DNA from: Podospora pseudoanserina
Lineage: Eukaryota; Ascomycota; Sordariomycetes; Sordariales; Podosporaceae
Length of the DNA: 64,000 nt
Assembly: GCF_035222485.1 (NCBI RefSeq)
Contig: NC_085923.1
Span: 1,922,001-1,986,000, forward strand
Direction: 5' to 3'
Under the pieces are notes generated by a model that was not told the origin of the DNA, did not search any database, and was given only the letters and a program-made list of their open reading frames with translations. Of the stretch, positions 20,489 to 32,873 are shown piece by piece. The stretch's first letter is position 1. Every line of letters begins with the position of its first letter. The position numbers and the translations under genes were made by a program.

Positions 20489-22848
20489 CTAATCAATCTT
20501 GGCCTGCGCCAAACTCCTCGCCGTGGGGTTGTTAATATTGTTCACCTGGTGCTGGCTCGCCCCGGCGGCAATCTTCTTGTACTTGCTCTGCTTCCTAAGC
20601 TTCTTCCTCGCCACCATGACCGGAACCGAACTCTTAGTTACCAAATAGTTCGAAAAAGAGCCAAGTATCACTCTGTTTTCCCCATATTAGCAACATTCTT
20701 CTTTTCATCAGGCGAGAAAAAAAAAACAAAAAAAACAAAAAGGGGGGAAAAACTTGCCCCTTGAGAGCACTCCTCCCCCTGCTCCCCAAAATCACCAACG
20801 TCGGGTTCACCAAATCAATCACCTCCGTGATCAAATGCTTCGGGTTCTTGCAGTGCAGCACCTCCACAATCACCCTGACCTGCAACCGCGTCTTCCTCAG
20901 CAGCTTCATCGCTCTGTCCCCGATATCCTTCACCGCCCTATACCTCTCCTCCTCCGCTTTGCTCCTCTCCATGCTCGACGGCGCAGGGCTCAAACTAACC
21001 TCGCTCGCCTGGTGACCCAGCGAAGAGATCCTAAGAGGCAGTGCAGTCCCCCCCGGTGTAGCAGGCTGCCTGGTATTGTTCGTCACGGCGGTGATGGCAG
21101 CCGCTTGCTCCTTCATCGCCTTGGACTCATCCGGCACCACCGAGTTCGGATTCGCCTCAATCCCAGCATCCTCGTCCACGCAGTAAATGGCAAGCAGCGT
21201 GTCGCCATCCCGGAGCACAGTCCCAATAGCCCACTCGAGCGCATGGGTAGACTCGTCACTCATATCCGTAGCAACCAAATACTTCCTCGCAGGTCGGTGT
21301 TCCTCCTCGGCGTCCTTGACAAGCTTAGCATAGTCGCCTCTGGTAATAATCTGGATCGTCCTGTGGGACTCGGGCGTTTCCATCACCTGCGTCATGGCAA
21401 AGGACATCTTTTGCGCCCTCTTGATGTCCGAGATGTCCTCTTCCGTGTCGGTATACATTGGCGTGTGCGTCCCGCTAGGCGGCGTGTCGAAGCTGGTCGC
21501 TGGGTGAATGACGTTCTTGCTGCTGTGTTTGACCCGTTCCTTCTCGCCGGATGGATTCGTAACAGTAATTGAAGGTTCGTCCAGCAAAGACCTGTATTTG
21601 TGAGCCGGCTGGGAAGAGGCAACATGGATCCCTATGGTATACCGAATTCAAGTTAGTCAACGGAATCCCAGTATCCAGTCAAACTGACAGGTGGGTATCA
21701 GCAATCGACCTACGTTCCTCCTCCGCAGCCGCAAGCAAGCTCCGCACCTGCCTCTTAGCCTCCGGTGATTCCGAGCTGCCCTGCGGCTTCTTATCAAAGC
21801 TTCGAGCGGCCTTCCTACCCCGCTCGTCTTCCTCCGAAGAGTTTCCTCCGCTATCGTCACTGCTTTCCTCGACAAACTCCCCATCAGGTCCCAGATAGTC
21901 CTTGGCGAGTCTGCCGTTACTAGACCCATCATCCGACTTCTTCCTTCTCCCGAGCTCACCCAGCGAGCCCCCGGACCTAGCCAAGGCGGCATCTGATAAG
22001 CGGCGGTACGCATTGTTGTAGTCGACAGTCTGGTTATCCCCAAGCATGGCGCGCCCGGCCGGGCTGAGATTTCGCCCGAGCAAGGCAGGCGAGTGAGAGC
22101 GCACCCCTAGTCTGTTGGTGGGAGACTTGGATTTGTTCCCGGCTTTTCGGCTGCTGTACGCCGGTCCAGCAATCGAGTGACGGCCACGATCGCCAGGGAG
22201 AACAAGCCCCGACACATCGTTGCCTCTCATAACTTCTGCCATGGCGCTGGAGCGCTTCCCGCCCATCGTCACTCTTTTCGGCATGGCGGCGCCTGCATGG
22301 TTTGTGATGATTCCTCCAAATTGGTAGTCGAGTGTTGGGTCGTGTCGAGGGTTGGCCCGGGGGCCAAAGTCGGCGGGTCTCATGGCGGCATCGGACATGC
22401 TCCGGGGGTGCCCAGACGGGGCTGGGGCAAGAAGGCTTCGAGAGCCGGTGTGTTCGATTGGCGAAGAGGGTGTGCTAAGAACATGCTTCTGGCTTGGTGG
22501 GGAGTCCACATCCAACATGCTTCGTACTGGCGCGGGAGGAGGGGTGTCGACATCGAGCATGCTTCTAACAGGCGCTATAGGAGAGGAGGTCTTAGTATGA
22601 TAACTCGACGTGGAGCGGGTAGAGGGAGGGGAAGGAGGATAGAGGAGGCCAGGAGAAGGAGGTTCGTCACCAATGTCTAACATGGACCGCACTGGGGATC
22701 GCGGCGTGAAGGGAGATGGCGACCGGCCTCCTATGCTGCTTGGGGCTCTGCTTGGTCGTGATGCTTGGGGCCCCTCGAGCAGCGCAAGCACTTCCCTCCG
22801 CTCTTCGTCGAGCATCGCCTCCATCGACATTGGTTGGTGCCTAGCCAT
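20489..22848 (-). CDS. Universal stress protein (USP) family with long disordered N-terminus
   Basis: Three exons (22848-21714, 21631-20758, 20672-20489) give 730 residues. The first ~490 residues are disordered and Ser/Pro-rich, with a motif RSMLD(I/V) repeated three times near 50-110. The USP fold starts at ~494 (RKYLVATDMSDESTHALEWAIG) and contains VIVEVLHCKNPKHLI and VNPTLVILGSRG. The ATP-binding signature G-x2-G-x9-G-S is intact (G661, G664, G674, S675), which predicts an ATP-binding USP. A second disordered insert sits inside the fold. The last intron (20673-20757) begins with GC instead of GT (GCAAGT...CAG) and falls inside the ATP motif. The 82-nt first intron has donor GTAGGT. Fungal homologues have general stress roles; a specific role is not shown here. 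Confidence 0.88.
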
Positions 22849-24314
22849 AGTGAGTGACAGTTGCTGGTGGTTTTTTGTTCTGGTGTACTGTTTGTTCGAA
22901 GTGTGGTCTGTAAGGTATGTATACAACGAGTGGGTGGCAGCAGTTTCAAATCAAGGGGTCACGGCTTTCTTCGAGATCAGATTGAAAAGAATGCAGAGTT
23001 GTGTGTGTATTCGTAGTGTGTAGCGTTGTCAAACAGGCAGGCAACAAAATAGTGAAAAAGAAAAAAAGTTGGTCGAGTCGGTCGGTGTCAACGGGAGAAG
23101 GACAAGAAATCCGACACGATATTTGGTCTTTGTCAAACGGTAAAACCAAGATCAGATGGCGGGGCGTCGTCCCGCTGAAGACGCTGCCAAGACGCCCCCG
23201 AAGAGGAGTTACGACTCGGCCCAGAGCGCCAAGACCCAAGCTACCTCACCAGCTGCAGAATGTCTGCGGATATAGCTTGCGGCCATTGTCCCAAAGAGGT
23301 GCAGTTTATGAAATCCTTGCTTGTTCAAGTGATAACCGTCGTTTTTTTTTCTCTTTTGCAGCTGTTCCTTATCACCCCACTGCCAGAGCTACTATCAAGT
23401 GAATACATGCCCTCGTGTCTGGGCGGTAAGAGCGCAGAGTCAGCGGGCTATAGCATCTCGTGCCCTGTGGCCTGATTGAATGACGATGTGCGGGGTGGGA
23501 AGGGAGAGAGAGCTCTGGGAAGCTCTGACGAAGTGGCAGCGGAACCTTGTGGTTTTGCCGCCGCCGACCAAAGTCCAAACTTGCTGTTCGCCGAGCGTGG
23601 GGTTCGGAGGCGCCGTCTTAGACCACCTCACGAGAGCTTCCCAAAGCCAATGAAAACCAAGACTCTGGGCTGTGTAACTGGAATCTTGTTTTTCTTCTTC
23701 TTCGGCTGGTATTGGCACGAGAGGACGACCCCGCGTTGAGTTGACACAGCCTTTCCTAACATCCTATGCCCAGTCTGATCGTTCACGGTAGTAAGACCTC
23801 CCATCCCGGTGTAACAAAGACGTCAGACACTACAATTTTCCATAGACGAATCCACCCGCATGATAGCACTGCCTCCCTCCCCTCCCCCCGCAACAACCCC
23901 ACGGATAGGAGCCGAGAGACTACGCGGCTGCTGCGCCATACCGCCGAGCATCTGAGTCGAGTCGTCAAGCGTTTAGAAAACGGCACAAGGCTACTGGCCA
24001 AAGTCTATCGAAACTCAACCTGTCATCTCAGCCTTATACATACGATCCCCATCCGACTTTGACTTTGACTTTCACTTGCATATCTACCACCCTTAGTGTC
24101 TAGCCCAATCGATCGATCTCTCTGGAACAGTTCCTGACCCATCCTTTCAAAATGCGTATCCCATATGCTCGGGACCGGTCTTGTAATTTGCATGATACAA
24201 AATAATGTACACTCTCCTTCCACCACCCAACCTACCAACCCATCCATATGTGACCCCTTTTATGCATGCAGAAGTCTCCCCCATCTCCTCCCTCCCTTTG
24301 CCTCACCCAAGAAC
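22849..24314. other. Intergenic region upstream of the USP gene
   Basis: About 1.47 kb. The promoter and leader of the USP gene (minus strand) and the 3' flank of uS7m. Contains the repeated hexamer TTTGACTTTGACTTTCAC near 24057-24075. No gene is supported. Confidence 0.45.
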
Positions 24315-25307
24315 CTACAAAAAGTTCTTAATCTGATTATTCATCAAATTAGCTCTCGTCGCCGTCCCCAGCTTGTGCACCTGCGCCCTCTTGTCCCAAA
24401 CCCCGCTCCTCCCCTCCACAACCGCAATAATCTCCTCGGCCACCCTCGTCGGAAACATCTTCCTCCCCGACCCCTTACTCTTCCTCTTCTGCACCGCGTC
24501 CAAAATCCACACAAACGCCGTCCTCCTCCTCTGCCTCGCCGCCAACGGTGCAGGAACCTCCAGATTCCTACCACCACCCGCCAGACCCCTAAACCCCCTA
24601 ATCTTCACCAGCGGCGCGACAGAATCAATCGCAACACGAAGGTAAGTCACCGGATCGAGGGGAAGAAAATTCGGGGCCGGGGCACCAGGAATCAACGGAC
24701 GGGCAGGGTTAAGTTTTGGTGGGGGGGAGGTGCGGAGGTGGTTGAGGATCATTGCCATGTCCTAGAACAGAAATATCAGCATATATATATATATATATAT
24801 ATATATATCAAACCGACGTGGGATGGAGAAACGAACTCTTTGAGCCTTGGACAACTTCCCATCCTTCATCAACAACCTCGTGATCTGCCCCATCACATCA
24901 TCATACCGATGATCCTTGTGCAGCTCGCTCGGCAGCGGCAGGCTGGGCAACCCGTACTTGTGCCCCTCCTCCTCGGCGTCAAATGGTTTGAGTCCGTACG
25001 CCACCAGCTCCAGCCTGTTCAGAGCATAGAGGTTGTCTTCTTTATGTTGTTGTTGGCTGAGACTGACCACTTCCTCCTCCTCTGATCTGGGGGGGGCTAG
25101 CTCGGAAGAGGGTGCTTGATCATCGTTGTTATTGTTGTTGTTCTCGGGGGTGAGGTTGTCGGAATAAAACCGTCTCGCTACTGGGACCGTGGCAAGCTTT
25201 GGCACCGCGGCGGCAATCTTTTGTGATAATAACGGCTGCTGGCTGGCGGGGGTGGTCCGGAGAGAAAGGGCTCGGAAGGCCGAGGCGAGGTTCAGCCTTG
25301 GGGGCAT
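24315..25307 (-). CDS. Mitochondrial small-subunit ribosomal protein uS7m
   Basis: Two exons (25307-24837, 24761-24315) give 305 residues. The N-terminus is a typical mitochondrial presequence (MPPRLNLASAFRALSLR ... ARRFYSDN, with a probable processing site after RRFYS). The ribosomal S7 fold follows, with KAQRDMAMILNHL across the splice and, near the end, RVAEEIIAVVEGRSG and DKRAQVHKLGTATRAN. uS7 binds the 3' major domain of the small rRNA. The 75-nt intron (24762-24836; donor GTTCGT, acceptor CTAG) contains a 28-bp (AT) microsatellite, so its length may vary between strains. Start ATG 25307 is preferred because the presequence begins there. Confidence 0.92.
24781..24808. repeat. (AT)14 microsatellite inside the uS7m intron
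   Basis: Uninterrupted AT dinucleotide repeat of 28 bp within the only intron of the uS7m gene. Confidence 0.95.
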
Positions 25308-25650
25308 CGTTGCTGTATGCGCGGTTTTGTGTGTGGTGGGGTGGGATGGTCGTCGACGACGGAGCGGGAGGGTTGTTGTCGTCGTCGTCTCGTCAAATCG
25401 CAAACCCGGAAGCTTTCACCCACCCAATTCGCCTTGCCCCTCTCGCGCCGTTCTCGAAAAAATGAAAACTATCCCGGTGTTTTCCCGGTCTTGGGTTTGG
25501 AGTAGTGGGGCAAGTTACAGCTTCTCGAAAGCTGGTCCGTGCTTTTGACTTTTGTAACAACCCCAAAACCCTTCAACTTCACAACCCCCGCCAAACATCA
25601 ACAACCTCCGAAGACTAGCGTTATTTGCCATCCAGCCACACAGCAAACTT

Positions 25651-25671
25651 GTGTGTGTGTGTGTGTGTGTG
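25651..25671. repeat. (GT)n microsatellite
   Basis: Ten uninterrupted GT units upstream of uS7m. Confidence 0.9.
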
Positions 25672-26515
25672 ACCCCCACGAACCGGCCAACGACACTGGT
25701 GAAAATGAGTGGTTCAAAGGTGGGTTGGACGTGCGACAGCGGGAGGGGCATCGGGTCACGGGAGCAAACAGTTCCTCCAAGTTTCCCCATACTGTCCCCC
25801 ATCCGAGCTTTTTCTTTTTCTTCTCTTCGAGTCTTGTGACACCGCATATGTTGTGTGGTTGTTGTGATTGCAGTGGGAGTTGCAGAGACCAATCACCGTC
25901 ATTCCCATGAACTGGTGAGCCCAGGCCTACCCTCCTTAGCTGACCTCTTCTCCTCATGACATCTAGTTGTTGAACCTCCAGAGATGCTGTCTCAGCTACA
26001 CCTTTCCTAATTGTAGGTAGATACATCTCACGGGAAGCCGAATCCTCTCTATCAGACACACAAGAATGACACTCAAACCACAACATCGGTGTTTATATAT
26101 ATCTGCATGCATTCATGTACACACTTCCCCCATCAAGTTAGCCCAAAACATGAAAAAAAACCCTCCTCTCCCACTCCCACCACCCTCACCACCATCACGG
26201 GACCACCTCCCCCATTCCTCCACCACGTCACCGAAAATCTCCCCAAAATCCAACCCTCTCCAGCCCAGCACACCCCCCACCTCAACAACCTTGATTGGCC
26301 CGAAGATCCCTCACGTCCCCTAGTCCAGACCCGACAATACGGGAAAAAAGCCTTGGTTTGAAGCGGTGTAAGTCAGAAGCTTGGCATTTCCTATCCTGGC
26401 CACGAGCGACCTCCCACAAACCGCCCTTCACCTCCTCCTCCACTCTTTGCTTTCCTGTGAAGATGTTAGTAAGTTTCAATATCTACAAATACCAGCAAGC
26501 ATACAAGCACACAAA

Positions 26516-26540
26516 CATACATACATACATACATACATAC
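26516..26540. repeat. (CATA)n microsatellite
   Basis: About six tandem CATA units in non-coding DNA. Confidence 0.9.
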
Positions 26541-27956
26541 AAGAGTTCAAACAAACCAAAAAAGAAAGAAAAAAAACCAGTAAATATTAACAGTCTAAAA
26601 CAACAAAATTCTTTTCCAATCTCATGTCATCAAGAAAACCAAAAGAAAAAACAGAAAAGAACTCGGATATCAACGTGAAAAAAATAGAGATAGATGAAAG
26701 CAAGTTCCAACATATCCTCCACCATTTACCAAAAAAAAAGGATCAATCTTGTTCCCAGCCTCCTTGCATTATATCCCAGCCCAGTTCCACCTTTTTTTAA
26801 AATGTTTTTAAAACCGTTCTCCGTTGGGTTGTTCCGAAGCGGTGTCCTGAAGCTCGATCCGTTGTCGTCGATATCGGCCCGGTAATCTTTCCCTTGCTTT
26901 TCGACTTGAAGATTGGTGACATGTCGAATACTTTGTTCAACAGTATGGTGCTTCGGTAGTGCGATCCAACACCGCTACATCCATCCCACCCGGGCCAAGC
27001 TCAAGGTCGCAGAGTTGTAACCGACCAAGACCACAAGAGAAGTAGACGCCGCAGTAAAAGACCAACCAAACCGCCCTCTATACCGCCTCCCAAGCGTCCT
27101 CATTCCGCCCCCCACCATCAAATCCAAACAAGAGAGAAACTCGAAGCCAGACAAGGAAAAGACAAAGAAACCAAGCAGCCAGAACAACCACCCAAAAACC
27201 CCAATATTTTGCAATTCCCATTTTCCATAAAAGTCCAACAATTTCGAGCCGCCAGTGAGTTCCACCAAGACTCCAGATCCTCTCGAGTTAAAGCCATGTG
27301 TCCGTTCATGTGCTGAAAAAGACAAGCCTTCCAGCCCAAAGAACCACCCACTCAGCAATGCCTCCCAGGGGTATCTGGCCATCAGCGAACTCCCAAGTAG
27401 ACCTAAATCATCGTCAGATGTGCCTTTGATAAGTTTCCTCCCAGGTAAATAAAGAAACCGAAAACAAAAACAAAAACAAAAGCCAAAACCAAAGTCAATC
27501 TGTTTCATAAGCCAAATAAAACATCAAAACAAAACAAGTCTGCGCCAGGTCATGATAAGAGTTTCCGTTGTGTGCCGTGTGGCAATGTCGATTTCCTTCC
27601 AAAAACTCCTCTTGTGTACGTCGGTCGAAAGTATTAAGCACGGCGTGTGTTGTGTGGGTCGTTATTGTACAACGAAGAGGAATGGTTTGTGTCGTTAAAT
27701 ATAAGTAATCCGAAAGTGTAGCCCGAGAATCCGTGTGTCGTGAAAAGTAGTCGTGATCGTGTAAGCGGTGGCGGTGAATGGTAGGTGTGTGTTGAAACGC
27801 AAGACCAAAACGGGGTTTCGAGACAATTTGACTCGGAATCTCCAAGCAGCACTCATCACGGGATCCGAAAGTGGTCCCGGACGGCCGTCTGACTGTTCCG
27901 CAGCCGAACCATCAATCTTCGTCCCGTCATCAACTTCTTGCTGTCAAGCCAACGCA

Positions 27957-28375
27957 TTACCATGCGCTTCGGGTGGTGGAGGGTGAGCTGGGGTTCGAAG
28001 AGGCGCCGTTCAACCATTTGTAAGCAACCTCAGCAGCATCTTCTTTGGCGTTGTTGACGTTCTTGCCATCGTACCAAAATCGGGCATCGTGAGTCACTCC
28101 GTAGACGATAACCCTGCTGGACCATGCTGTACGCCCACCTGTATTCCGGTCAGCATTCAAATTTCGCAAGACATACTCCCGGACAAAAAAAAAAGAGAAA
28201 TTCACATACCTCGTCGGTCAGACACAATTTGGAAAACCGGCGCGGCAATTTGAAGGTCGTGGCAAGTACCTGGCGGCGTCATTAGCTACATGAAGCAGAC
28301 ATTCTATATTTGGGGGAACTCACTCTCCAGGGAATCCTGCCAGGGAGTCTTGCTAGTGTTGGCCTTGGGCGCCAT
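27957..28375 (-). CDS. Single-domain double-stranded-RNA-binding protein, 97 residues
   Basis: Three small exons (28375-28324, 28269-28210, 28138-27957) with introns of 54, 71 nt and clean donors (GTGAGT, GTATGT) close in frame to 97 residues. The joined protein is one double-stranded-RNA-binding fold. Helix 1 is TPWQDSLESTCHDLQI, the strands run APVFQIVSDRRG ... RVIVYGV and ARFWYDGKNV, and helix 2 is NNAKEDAAEVAYKWLNG, whose AKEDAA matches the conserved helix-2 start of dsRBDs. There is no catalytic domain. It could bind structured RNA alone or as a cofactor of Dicer-like or editing enzymes; the target is unknown. The gene is easily missed because the exons are short. Confidence 0.82.
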
Positions 28376-31300
28376 TTTGCAGAGGACCGGACTTGAAGTG
28401 AAACGGTCGATAGTGTGATAGTTTTCGAAGAGGAGGAAGTGGTGATTTTCGGATGGGCTGTGTTGTATCAGGTGTGGATTGAGTATGTGTATTCGTATCG
28501 TGTCGTCAAATGTGCTGTTTGGATGAAAATTGTTTTGTTTCGAACGGTGAAGGGTGAGGTGTTGAGATGAATGTGGGGGAAGAAATAGGCTCAGGCGGTC
28601 GGTTTTATAGTCCGGAACGGTCCGGCGAGGAGAAGCTGGATACGCTCCCAGAGACTGTGACAGAGGCGAGAAGCAAAAGAATGTCGTGTCCGAACCAGAT
28701 TCGAGAAGATTTGATGCTTAATTAAGAAAAAAAAAATGCAGGCTGCCCTGGCCCGTCAGGTCTGTGCTGTCTTCCCCGGTTGAAGGGGCGTGGATATGGG
28801 CCTGTTTGACTGTGAGAGAAACTCGGCGAGTGACGTTAGAGAAAAGAAGCGGACAGCTGCATCATCCGAATAACACAGCCAGATAGGCAGAATCAACAGA
28901 GGAAGGATGCTTTGCAAAGTTTCTTTGCTGGCAGAAACAAGTGGTCAAGCCGGGAGATGAGAAAGAAAAGACCAGTGACACCAAAATACCCGAAGGGTAT
29001 TTGACATGTCCACCTTGAGGACTGGCCGGATTTACGAACTACGTAGTCCTTCTGTTCCTTTTTGGGCCGGTTCAAGGTGGTGGATAGCAAGTAAACCCTT
29101 CTTCACTTTCTCTCCTCGGTATGTCTTTTCTTTTTGTGTTGCGTGCCTCTGCGGTTCTGTGCTGCCAGGTCATCAATCCTTGATGATCAGAACCCGATGC
29201 CACTCGGGACCGAATCCACACTTCCACAAAAAATTTGGGACTGTGGGCAATCCAGCAGACCAAGGTAGAAAAGAGCATGGCCCCAAGTTGGGACTGCGGT
29301 GTGAAGGAAGCAACACAGGCTGCAGAAGCTAGAGGGCACCCCAGCCGAGTATAACAAAACACAAACGCCAGTGGGCTACACATTGTACACTGGGTGTAGA
29401 GACAAAGTTGTCGAGCGCAGTGTTCGAAAATCTCAGTCACCACTGGCGTTCCCTTTCCAGATCGTGATGAAAATGCTGAGAAACAGGTCAAGGGGGGGAA
29501 AGCAATGTTTCCATGCTCCATGGCTGGAGCATGGGGAACCAGACGGCTCGAAAAGTGGCTGCTTGCTGCGTTGTCAAAGCCCACACAAACGCCAAAGATT
29601 GCCAAAAGCTACCCAAAACGTACTAACGCTGGGGAATGGCAGGGGATTCCAAAGGTGAGCTGGTGGTCGATGGCAACATCCTCATCAACACCAGACCCAA
29701 ACGATGGTGCATCAAAATGTGCAGAAACAGCAGTTCGGGCTGGGCTGAAATACCATCATCTTCGGGTGCCAAGCGTAGAGCTTTTGAGCTTGGTTTCTGA
29801 GTTGTCAATGTGGAAATGGATCCCCATATCTAAATCAAGCACATCCGAGCATCGTTGATGCTGGTAGAGCCCCTCAGTAAGTGGGGGCAATTGTGCTTCA
29901 CCTTGAACCACTAGGTACCAAAGCATCAGGTGCTTTGCGGGAACGGGTTTTAGCTGCCCTCTGGCTTGTCGGTCTGTGATTGGACAGGCGGAGTGGTGCT
30001 AATCTCTCTCCAGAGGAACTTCAGATCTCTGTTCGCCGAATGTTGCCGTTGAATCTCGCCCGTCTTGAGCAATCAATCGCTACGATCGGATACCTGTGTG
30101 TTTGTTTCCGGCTACAGACATTTGTTGATGCTGGTCTGCAGCCGGGGTCTTCATAAATGACGGGTACCAAACAGCCGGGACACTCCGAGACGCCCCGACT
30201 TTGCAAACAGGTGCCTTGTCGAGCGGCAAGTACATCAAGGGACTTGGGACGTCGCTACCGGCCCGTCGGAAACTAGGTATGTTACGCAGCCGGAGTATCC
30301 TTCGGGTTCTGGAAGGAATGAACTTGCGACGGCTAGTGCACCTGTGGAGGTACAGCCAATACCGCCGAATCACGAAAGCCGGCTGCCCTGAAACCCCTGA
30401 TGTCCTCGAACTCTGAATCCAAGGATGTTACCCGCTTTGTTGAGCCTCATTCTCGCAGGCTGGGGAACTTGGGGAAATGGAGAAAGCCCAAGTCCATGCT
30501 TTGGGCAACCAAAACGTCCCCGTTTTCGCCCTCCTCGCCGATGTCATAGAACGGCATCTTGCAGCATCTTCTGGTATCGTGGAACAAGGCCGTTGGTGTG
30601 TAAATTCCACGAGCCGTTCGGGCAGAGATCTCGCTCTTTGCTCGCCAGATGGCATACTGCTGCTGGAGACTCATCGTGCTTCAGGCTTTTGGTATATCAT
30701 CGGTGGTTCCGAAAAAGAGACAAGAGCCATGGCTCTTGATCAGATCTCAGACGGCCGAGATGGGCGCGGCAGATGGTGACAGCGGCCCCCCTGGCTCACG
30801 AACCATTGTTACACAGAAGCGAACCAGGACGACGGGTACATGGCACCATTCGGGATGTCCATCAAATGTGCCGAAGCCTAAACCGGGAATCGTGGCGTCG
30901 TCCCGCGTACGCCTTGTCCCCCGTCGAGTGTCTCGGTCAAGCCTTACAGTCTAGTGAAGACAGAGTGTCTGGCCAGCCCGCAGCGTTGGGTTCGTGTGGC
31001 ATGCGGTTTGCTCCCGCATCGGTTGCAAGCTGGGCAAAAGGGCGAGATGTGCTCAGATGTGCAAAGTAAAGGTGAAGCGTCCAGATCAGATCGAGAGATG
31101 CTACGAAGTCAGCCAGACTTGTTAGGCCATATAGGGGAGTGGAACAGCGAACCATATGCGGCCGGCGCTTGGCCAGTGAGTCGATATCGACCAATGAGAA
31201 GCGCTGAGTGGACCGTATTTGTGCCACGGCAGTAGATGCGGTGTACAAACAGCTCCTCGTTTGGGTATAAACGGCGTGGAGGCACTGCAGGGTACAAATG

Positions 31301-32873
31301 ATGAATAATTGAAGACCGGCGAGAGAGAAAGCCGGAGAAGCATAGTGCCACATATATGCGGTAAGGTCAAAGATGTTTCAAAAGGAGGGCGACACCTGTT
31401 GTGACCCGTTCCTGTACAGCCCTGGGTTGGTCGGGGAAAAGAATTGGCATCCCGTGAGAGTGCTCTGTCACCCGGGGGACCGACAGAACCTGCAAAGAGC
31501 CCTGGGAGATGTGACAAGCAACACAGTATGGTTGAAGAACGAGTCTTGAACTTCAAAGGATGACGAGGGTTTAAATGTGGACAGAGGCAGCCAGTCGAGG
31601 GGCAGCTGCCATATATCGCCATGAGGCTCTTCGGGAAAATGGCGGCGACTCAAGACAGAGATGTGGCACACTACCATGCGTTGCGGCTGCAAACATCGCC
31701 GCTTGGGCATCGCATTCTCGACTGTTGGCACCAGGAACTGGAGAGGCGGGCCTGCAACTGTGGTGGTTGGGTGTCTATGCATTGACGGCATACTGTCCTC
31801 TTTTGCCATTAGGAATCGATAGATGTTGACGAGATGAAGTCATTTCGTTGCAGCCACCACGGGCCGCTGCCGTGAAATGGCAGGCGAGCGAATCGACATC
31901 TGAAGCCTTGACTGAGGCACACCAATATGAATAAGAGAACAAGTGATTGGCCGGCCCTGTGGCTCATTGCCTGTGCGATGTTTCTCCAGGCCTACACCCA
32001 TATCGCGGTAGCCATCATGTCGGGCTGGTGAGTGAGGACGAGCATTCAAACATCCAGAGTTCGTGACACAGCAGAGTGTCACTGCAGCGCCGTGTCAGTG
32101 TCATCGCAGAGAGCCGCCCTAAGGAGCCTTGAAGTTTGGTGTTATGCTATTGGCTGTTACTAAAAGTTGGGGATCATCGTTGGTGGGGGCTGTTTCTCAC
32201 CAACAGACGTACGAAAAATCCTATGGGCGCGATGGATCGGTATAGAAAGCAAGGAAAGCGATGAGGTGGAAGGCAGAGAGGCCCAGGAATTGATTTTATC
32301 AAATATCAAGCGAGAATCATTGAAAACTTAGGGATTGAACAAGGTACATCCAAGTAAGAAGAAGCTCGACCGTTGCGAAATCGAACGTTGCCGTTGGATG
32401 GAGCTGAAGTTGGAGTTGATTCCTGGTCCCAGAATCCCCAAAAATGCGAGGCATGTCAGCTGTCGTCATCTGACCCACAGCCGTCCCATCCCACGCGCAG
32501 CTGAAATCCTGGGACTGTAATTACCAGCACCAATCCTGCCTTTTCTCGCCGAAAACGCCTACCCCAACCCGTAATCCCTCTGTTTAGCGCGTAATTATTA
32601 CACATGCTTCTCCAACTCCCAAAACCGCTCGGCTTTGTCCACCCTCCTGATTTTGTGCCTCGGCTGGACCCTGCCCAGCAACGGCCTAGCACGACGTCGC
32701 CAGGACATGGCTGTGTCTCATCTGACTGGCCACTGCCGGTGATATGAATATCATCACCCGTCCCTCAGCATCTCCCCGACCTCCTGTCCGACCTGACCTT
32801 CTCTCTTGTACCATCGCAGCCCGGATCCGCTCCCGTAATTTACTCTGAAACTTTTGTCACGCCGTATTTGAAG
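28376..32873. other. 4.5-kb stretch without a supportable gene
   Basis: Many overlapping frames of 60-177 residues occur on both strands, but none shows a domain, a start with good context plus a protein-like composition, or splice sites that extend it. The base composition is moderate, not the extreme AT of a RIP-mutated repeat. The last few hundred bases are the promoter of the nitronate monooxygenase. Possible contents are a non-coding RNA, a decayed gene or orphan small genes, but I cannot support any of these. Confidence 0.5.

Larger units (their letters stand above)
25308..27956. other. Long intergenic region with microsatellites
   Basis: About 2.65 kb between two minus-strand genes. 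It holds a GT/TG repeat at 25651-25671 and a CATA repeat at about 26516-26540. Open frames on both strands are rich in Lys, Pro or Ser without domains. The segment 26.5-27.9 kb could be a long 3' UTR of the downstream dsRBD gene or contain a non-coding RNA. The sequence alone does not show it. Confidence 0.45.

Noticed and set aside
29072-31622. Several frames of 100-177 residues on both strands
   Set aside because: They overlap each other in many frames, show no domain or protein-like bias and cannot be extended by splice sites.
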